From positions 1 to 64,000 of the forward strand of contig CDRNVI010000045.1 of NCBI GenBank assembly GCA_977017575.1: DNA of 64,000 nucleotides, given 5' to 3'. A program made the translations under genes and the position numbers. The stretch is from Paramoeba atlantica. Its lineage: Eukaryota > Discosea. How positions within the stretch are numbered: position 1 is the stretch's first letter; every line of letters begins with the position of its first letter. This document shows, one piece after another, positions 58,357 through 64,000 of this stretch. Below the pieces are notes generated by a model. That model did no database searches, had not been told where the DNA came from, and saw only the letters and a program-made list of their open reading frames with translations.

Positions 58357-59799
58357 GTACCGTCACCCCCCCTCACTTGTCCCGGCGAAAAGGCCAAAAA
58401 AGCGGAAAAGGCGGATAAGTCGCGTGGTAGGACAAGTCACGTAGCATCAAGAGGAACTGTATGACACATTTTTGTATACATCCGTATACATGAAAAAACT
58501 CTTTTTCGAACTTAAAGGGGGGGCTCGTTTATTGTTAACATTCGGTTATTGTTAACAATGAATTAATTTCGGTTTTTTCGTGTGACTTTTGAATTTTTTT
58601 GTTCCCTATGGTCATGTTGTATAGCGTTCATGATAAGGAAAATGGTGCGCTTAACTATATGCGAAACAATGTTATTGAAACAACAGACTTTCGGTCGCCC
58701 GACGATGGCAACCTCCAGAGACACAGTTTTGGGTGAAACTGGATGGCAATTGAAAACTACATAGTTCCCTAAAGAGGTGTCATTGGAGAGTTGTTAGTAG
58801 CTCCGGCGATTGCAGTGACCTTCAGTGACCTCCAGAGAGTGTCCAAATACCCCCCATTGTTAACAATATTCGAACTTTCATTGCAACACGTATAATGTTA
58901 ACATTGGGGGGTAAAAGTTCGATTATTGTTAATATTCGATTTTTGTTGGCAAAAAATGCTCGAAAAAAATGTTAACAATAAACGAGCCCCCCTTTATTAG
59001 GTCGGCGTCAGTACCATCAGCGAGATGGCAGTGCCAGGGAAGACCACGAGGAGGTCCCAACCTTACTTCCCCATTTCGGTTTTGTGCCTAACTTTCAGAG
59101 GAAGTAGTTTTCTTTACACAAACGGTAACTTTATCGCTTTCCGAATATAACGTGATTCTTGACTTGAAATGAACGTACATTTTAATTACGCTAAAAAGTG
59201 TGTCACCGGTAACATGAGCCCACGTACTAATAGATTAAATACATTGTATATGAATATAAATGGTGTTTACAAGGGAAAAACAATATCAACTGAATTAAAG
59301 CATGTAAACAAACCCAAGTAAACAAAAAGTGCGCAAATATAGATTTTATGAAAGATAGGAAGGCGTATAACGCTAAAACGGAAAATACAATTTAAGTTTA
59401 TTCTGATTTATAATACAGCTATCATTTTTAATAAAACAGTTTCTGATCTTTCTGACATTTCCAGACGTGTCTCCCACATGGGGCATTACCGCTGTGTTTT
59501 CAGTTTTCAAAGTGATGAGTACTAGTACTTGACTAGCGTTGAATGGTTCGTAGTTTCGCTTCTTTCTAGACATCATGATTCAAATAGTTTTTAAAGAGAT
59601 AATATCTGTAGACTGAGTGTCGTACTTTGTAGAGATAGTCGTAACTGGTTTCTATTAAATATCTGCAACTTAAAAATACGAAAACTAAATTTTCAAAAAT
59701 GATCAAGGGCAGAGGGGATACCACAAGACTTATCCGCCTTCAAAATCTCAAAAGCGGATATGTCACGTGGTAGGACAAGTGAGGGGGGGGTGACGGTAC
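58357..59799. mobile_element. Non-coding DNA transposon-like element M6 with nested MITE
   Basis: Inverted ends GTACCGTCACCCCCCCTCAC and its inverse at 59780-59799, extended by ACTTGTCC and a second shared block GGCGGATAAGTC. The span of about 1.44 kb has no recognisable transposase. A separate palindromic element occupies 58512-58999. Confidence 0.65.
58512..58999. repeat. MITE M7 nested in M6
   Basis: Ends TTAAAGGGGGGGCTCGTTTA and the inverse of TAATAAAGGGGGGCTCGTTT, both followed by TTGTTAACA. Internal GTTAACA repeats recur. It is 488 bp and non-coding. Confidence 0.75.
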
Positions 59800-59899
59800 C
59801 TTACCCTCTTTACAGGTCACGAATACAAAGCATACCAATGTAGTACAACCTGGGCGTTGAGTAATATTGAGTAAAAAGAAGTACACAGGCATTTCCTTC

Positions 59900-60270
59900 C
59901 TTTTGCTAAAAGGAAGTACACGGGCGTCCCGCCATAAATTGGTTAAGGATGGCTTCCATCATCTCCTACCCCAGTACGGGCACAACCCAGGTCTCAACGA
60001 ACCCCGATTTGATAATGAAAAGGGTCCGGATGTGTGCTTCCAAATCGGGCCCCGCCTTGCCCTGGTGGACGTCACGGTCGTTAACCCCCTCGCATCGTCT
60101 TACATCGCCAGGGAGGCAGGATCCCCCGGCTTCTCTTTAGGCCTGACGGAGGGCAAGAAGGCTTCAACCCATGCCACAAAACCCGTGCCAAAGCAGCGGT
60201 GAGAAATATGGACTTTTACTCCCTGGCGTTTACAACTTTCTGGGCTCCAGGGAACGATCACCCCCGTAAC
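59900..60270 (+). pseudogene. Endonuclease-domain relic of another non-LTR retrotransposon
   Basis: Plus strand: RFDNEKGPDVCFQIGP and LALVDVTVVNPLASSYIARE have the PD...DVTVVNP pattern of the restriction-like endonuclease at the end of R2-like elements. A shifted frame further on gives MDFYSLAFTTFWAPGND. It is closer to the LINE D type than to LINE A/B. The RT is absent. Confidence 0.65.
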
Positions 60271-60682
60271 ATGGATTAGACCATTCTACCCAAAACCGAT
60301 TGTATTTTTTTGCTAGCCTTTTTTACGATTTTCGGTTCCTTTTGCAAAACACTTTGCCCAAAATATCACTATTTTGTAAGTAAAAAAATATCTGATTAGG
60401 AGAAACGGGATCTAAGTAGCGTAGACACGATATTCAGAGCGAGATCTCTCGTTTGCGATAAAAATCAGCTCAAACGGCCTCACGAGGCTAAAATGCAAAA
60501 CGAGTCAGTTTTCGTGGTCCCCCCTGTATGGTAGTACAGGACTTTAAGCTCATGTACACGGATTTAAAAAATTAATACTGTAAAACTAGTACTTAACATG
60601 TCCCACATATTCGAGGAAAAGCCAAGTGGGCTAGCGAGACGAATGTTTAGATTAAAACGCGCAAACTCAGTTGCAACGCACT
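60271..60682. other. Spacer, nothing recognised
   Basis: No gene or repeat recognised between the retrotransposon relic and LRR locus 9. Confidence 0.5.
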
Positions 60683-61453
60683 CTACTTGCAAAACCCAAA
60701 GCGGCCCGCTTCTTTCAGCTCATGTTCGCCATCCATACGACACAGTAAATCTGGATTAAAGGACAAATCGACAGTTCTAACAGAAGGCGGCAACTGTGTG
60801 ATGTCAGCAATACCAGAAAAACGGTTTCTACACAATCCCAAGTGGCGCAAAGATGCCGGAAGAGCTGTAAGATCAGGTGTTCCGGAGAGACGATTGCGCG
60901 CAAGAGAAAGCTTTTGCAATTGGTGAGGCAGACTTGTCAGGCAAACTTCGCCTGAAAACTCGTTGTCGTACAGCAGAACGGATATCATACCTTGTGGAAG
61001 AACAGTTAAGTCGAGTTCACCGTCAAATTTATTCCATCCAATGCTAAAGATTTTATGACCTGAAGGAAGATCACCTAGGAAGTTGCGTCCTTCCAGTGTA
61101 TTATCTATGCCGGTAAATACCAACACAGTTTCTGGAAGATGCTGCATACGTAGCAAGCCGTATAATTGTAGTTGATCCCAGTGAATCTCTGTAATCAGGC
61201 CTTCGTCGTTACACTTTGCACCTAACCACTCGCAAGCGGGAGTTTTGGTATTCCAGGATTTGGGCAAATTGCCTATCTCTCGGACCAGTCGGGCCAGTTG
61301 ATATTCTCCCGGTAGGGTAGCGTGACTTACCTTTCCAGTGCGCACGACTGATCCTTTACACGGACTTCCGGATGTACTTGAATCGACAGGGTTAATTTTA
61401 CGTCTCTTAGACGAACGTTCAGCTGGGTCGTGAAGAAATGCCAGAAGAATCAT
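60683..61453 (-). CDS. Leucine-rich-repeat protein, LRR locus 9 (256 aa)
   Basis: SSKRRKINPVDSSTSGSP, then signature VVRTGKVSHATLPGEYQLAR, cap SWNTKTPACEWLGAKCNDEG, then about six repeats (LPQGMISVLLYDNEFSGEVC, LPHQLQKLSLARNRLSGTPD, LPASLRHLGLCRNRFSGIAD). The C-terminal tail contains LLCRMDGEHELKEAGRFGFC. The start MILLAFLHD is too short for a signal peptide. Intact. Confidence 0.82.
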   Translation of the reverse strand: MILLAFLHDPAERSSKRRKINPVDSSTSGSPCKGSVVRTGKVSHATLPGEYQLARLVREIGNLPKSWNTKTPACEWLGAKCNDEGLITEIHWDQLQLYGLLRMQHLPETVLVFTGIDNTLEGRNFLGDLPSGHKIFSIGWNKFDGELDLTVLPQGMISVLLYDNEFSGEVCLTSLPHQLQKLSLARNRLSGTPDLTALPASLRHLGLCRNRFSGIADITQLPPSVRTVDLSFNPDLLCRMDGEHELKEAGRFGFCK

Positions 61454-61632
61454 AAAGGAAAAAATACGGGAATCATAATGATCAAAATGGTTGTTGTAAA
61501 AAAGAAACGAAGTCCTTCAATGTCATAACAAAAGAACAGGTATTATGGGTATGCAAAATACAGAAGGAAACAATTTGTTTAAAAAACGTTTCAACTTATA
61601 GTCCAATTCGCACTCGCTATTTATCCTCCACC

Positions 61633-62556
61633 TTATTCCACTCTGTGCATCACAACACCTTTTCCTCCCCTCGATCCCCGCAAGATCTGCACCGCACTCC
61701 AAACCCCCGCAAACCGAAACGTCAGCAAACCCGCACAAACCACCGCATAGGAAAGCTGCCAAAACCACAGATACGGCACCGCACCCCCCTCCTTCCCCAC
61801 CTTCATCACCTCCCACAGCAACCCCACACAATTCAAATTCGACAACGTCACAAACACCACCTGCAGGGCGGCAAATTTACGCACGGGAAACAAAATCGCG
61901 AGGTTATAAAACAACGAACTCACCTCCACCCCCACGCCCACATAAAACACCCTCTCCTTTAGAAACGGAACCCCCAGACACCACCCACAGGCGTAGCTGG
62001 TCATCGCGTGGTGGACCAGCAGCGTCCAGTGGTTCCGGTTCCCATAGACCCAGTGGTCCTTGAGCATGGCCCCCGCCACGGAACACACCGCATGTAAGTG
62101 GTAGAGCGCAGCCACAGCGCCCATCCCGGGGGAAGAGCCCAGGCTGCTGAGTAATCCTATTGAACTACTACTCCCACCACTACTACTCCCATTATAATCA
62201 TAACTACAATGGCTACTGTTGTATAGATTACATAAATCATACCTACTATTATGATGACTATTGACTAGATGTATATTCATATTATCATACCTACTGTAAT
62301 AATAATACCCGTAGGTGAGTGCGGGTAGGATCAGTACCTGCTGGAGCAGGCTGCTGTGGTACGACCACAGGGGGTAGCCGTCGATGAGCCTGCCGGAGCC
62401 GGGGAGTCGCTGGAGCTTGTACCCCAGGGAGGTGTGCAGGAGGGCCCAGGCCAGGGTGAGGAGGGTGGGGTGGGGGCCGGTGAGGGCGTGGAGGAGGGCG
62501 AGGGAGAGGAGGGGGCAGAGGAGGCAGTTGAGGAGGGAGGAGAGGGTGGGGGACAT
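61633..62556 (-). CDS. TLC-domain multi-pass membrane protein (307 aa)
   Basis: Related to TRAM/LAG1/CLN8 membrane proteins, which act in ER lipid handling or ceramide synthesis. Several hydrophobic segments alternate with short loops. LLVHHAMTSYACGWCLG at about residue 182 carries the characteristic HH, and DGYPLWSYHSSLLQQ and MLKDHWVYGNRNH fit the family. There is a Tyr/Asn/Ser-rich in-frame insert at about residues 75-130 (coded by AT-rich DNA, 62160-62330) in an otherwise GC-rich gene. Ceramide-synthase-type Lag1 motifs beyond HH are not complete, so the substrate is unclear. Strong C-ending codons before the insert and G/T-ending codons after it. Confidence 0.7.
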   Translation of the reverse strand: MSPTLSSLLNCLLCPLLSLALLHALTGPHPTLLTLAWALLHTSLGYKLQRLPGSGRLIDGYPLWSYHSSLLQQVLILPALTYGYYYYSRYDNMNIHLVNSHHNSRYDLCNLYNSSHCSYDYNGSSSGGSSSSIGLLSSLGSSPGMGAVAALYHLHAVCSVAGAMLKDHWVYGNRNHWTLLVHHAMTSYACGWCLGVPFLKERVFYVGVGVEVSSLFYNLAILFPVRKFAALQVVFVTLSNLNCVGLLWEVMKVGKEGGAVPYLWFWQLSYAVVCAGLLTFRFAGVWSAVQILRGSRGGKGVVMHRVE

Positions 62557-62885
62557 GGGGGGAGGGGGGAAAGATGGTGTGAATGTGGGGATAAAAGGTT
62601 GAAAATGGGATTTTTTTTTTGTTTTTTAATTTTTTGTTTTAAAAAACGACGTAAAATGGGGAATAGGTTGAAGAGGGTCATGAGAGAAAAGAAATTTGGA
62701 TACACAGCTTTGCCTCTGGTTGGTTAGAGGTGTAGAAAAAGAGAGTTGTTTGTGATTTATTTACAAAAGTTCATGATAAAGAGTTAGAATACACAATGGG
62801 TTGCAGCGTGGCAAACACGGTAACGGAGTGTTTTAGGAACGATTGTGTCAGGAGAAATTCAAAGAAACCGCGAGGAAGATCCATT

Positions 62886-63488
62886 CTATACGATTTCGAC
62901 CTTTGCTTGGTGCTTCTCGAATAATCCTTTCAATTTCTCTGCCTCCTCTTTGCCTAATTTCTTCGCCACAATCCCAGACTTTTCAATGGTTTGCTTCGCA
63001 TCCATCAGTCCGAGCTGCGTTACGGAGCGCAGTTCCTTGATAAGCTGTACCTTACTGGTGGGAGGATAGGAAACCAACTTTACGTCAAAGGAGGTCTGCT
63101 CCTTCTTCGGGGCCTCTTCAGCCGGTTCCGCTTCCTGGGTCGGTTTGGCAGCCGGAGCCGCTGCGGCGGCCGCCATGACCACCGGAGTACCTCCTCCCCC
63201 GCCCATGGACTGCAAAAGTGCCTTCTCGTAAAACTCTGGAGTATAACCCAATTCAACAAAAATTTGACGTTGCAGGGAAGTGAATTCTTTTAAAGAGAGC
63301 TTTGAGTAAGTCTGTGCAAGCTCGACAATTTTCGGTGACGGGAGTTCCGCGTTCTTCGGGGAGGGTGCCGATGAGGGGGAAGCAGTACAGGTACAGTAGT
63401 GTCGGTGAGGTACACGATAGTCGAAAATGGAAAAAGAAGGGCGATGGAATACGCGTTGCCTCCGATCCAGTTTCCGAAAAGGATACAT
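62886..63488 (-). CDS. Mitochondrial ribosomal protein bL12m (200 aa)
   Basis: Stalk protein of the large ribosomal subunit that recruits translation factors. The C-terminal domain is clear: FDVKLVSYPPTSKVQLIKEL, RSVTQLGLMDAKQTIEKSG, KLGKEEAEKLKGLFEKHQAK. It is preceded by an Ala/Glu/Pro hinge and an N-terminal dimerisation segment (LSLKEFTSLQRQIFVELG). Residues 1-32 (MYPFRKLDRRQRVFHRPSFS...) are Arg-rich and aromatic, a plausible mitochondrial import signal. The length fits. Confidence 0.93.
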   Translation of the reverse strand: MYPFRKLDRRQRVFHRPSFSIFDYRVPHRHYCTCTASPSSAPSPKNAELPSPKIVELAQTYSKLSLKEFTSLQRQIFVELGYTPEFYEKALLQSMGGGGGTPVVMAAAAAAPAAKPTQEAEPAEEAPKKEQTSFDVKLVSYPPTSKVQLIKELRSVTQLGLMDAKQTIEKSGIVAKKLGKEEAEKLKGLFEKHQAKVEIV

Positions 63489-63726
63489 TTGATGAGCAAA
63501 AGTAACTTTAATTTAGTTAAACTTTGATTATGAAAGTTTATAAACGTAGGAAAACTACAGTAGACGATACGACTACTACAGTAACATAAATAAACAAAAT
63601 TTTGCCCATGCAAGCTTGGGGAATGCAAGTAATATCAGAACAAAGTATGGCGCGAATTGAGTGAAACAGTTGGTGATCATTTTACGCAGAGAAGTGGGAA
63701 GACATGAGTGAGATGTCATACAGATG

Positions 63727-64000
63727 CAGTTTCTGTACCTTGGTACAGACTTGCTAGCCCTTCTTTTCTTATGCTAGAAACAGGCATACATTTTCTCTTT
63801 CATGCCCGTTTCCCGTTCACGGCTAGCGGGAACTGTCCCTCTTTGTCGTGGAAGTAGGGGACGTATTTTTGACTCTTCATCCGTCCCCAGCTCACTCCTT
63901 GAGTGAGTTTTCTTCCCTTCCCGACCCTCTGTGTCTCGCGCTTTCCGGGGAGCCATGCACCATGATGGCCTCCCCGGAAGAACACTGGGCGTCGTTTTGT
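63727..64000 (+). mobile_element. SINE copy 3 (5' part, runs off the window)
   Basis: Starts CAGTTTCTGTACCTTG at 63727, then GCTAGCCCTTCTTTTC, CATGCCCGTTTCCCGTTCAC, GGGAACTGTCCCTCTTTGTC, GGAAGTAGGGGACG and GCCATG.ACCATGATGGCCTC, colinear with the 5' half of the SINE at 31935-32542. Confidence 0.8.

Overview
Kinetoplastid-like nuclear DNA (Euglenozoa). Three observations support this together. (1) All 22 host protein-gene loci I can identify, working or broken, lie on the minus strand across 64 kb, as in a polycistronic transcription unit. (2) None shows an intron. (3) Four retroposed copies begin with a sequence matching the 3' half of kinetoplastid/diplonemid spliced-leader exons (CAGTTTCTGTACCTTGTTG or a close variant). 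LETM1, the glycerol-3-phosphate dehydrogenase and aldolase also have a pyrimidine tract plus AG 10-48 nt before the start codon, as a trans-splice acceptor would. The leader ends in CCTTGTTG rather than the TATATTG/TTTATTG of trypanosomatids, so I would guess a non-trypanosomatid lineage; I cannot name the species.

Layout. 1-943 is a LETM1 gene running off the left edge. 1-13 kb is otherwise a transposon graveyard: mariner copies, MITEs, an AT-rich repeat family, one leucine-rich-repeat (LRR) gene and a 3-kb non-LTR retrotransposon with poly(A) and target duplication. 13.4-31 kb holds FAD-glycerol-3-phosphate dehydrogenase, NADH-cytochrome b5 reductase, two LRR genes, a 1153-aa helical-repeat-like protein, RPB10, a Nup35-type nucleoporin and an OsmC-like protein. 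31.6-46.5 kb is two tandem LRR genes destroyed by a SINE, two large endonuclease-bearing LINEs (A and B) and a LINE fragment. 47-64 kb holds an unknown 331-aa gene, LRR genes, class I aldolase, a C2HC zinc-finger protein, a signal-peptide/TM protein, a TLC-domain membrane protein and mitochondrial bL12, with MITEs between them, and ends in a SINE.

How it fits together. Single-copy genes are mostly mitochondrial or housekeeping. LRR paralogues (nine loci) are scattered among them and are the landing place of the retroelements. LINE A, LINE B and the SINE appear to form one mobilisation system: they carry a spliced-leader remnant at the 5' end and a stem-loop with a CGTCATATGCG-like loop at the 3' end. 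The conserved single-copy genes also show an intragenic switch in codon use, C-ending codons in the 5' part and G/T-ending codons in the 3' part, which the LRR genes and transposons lack.
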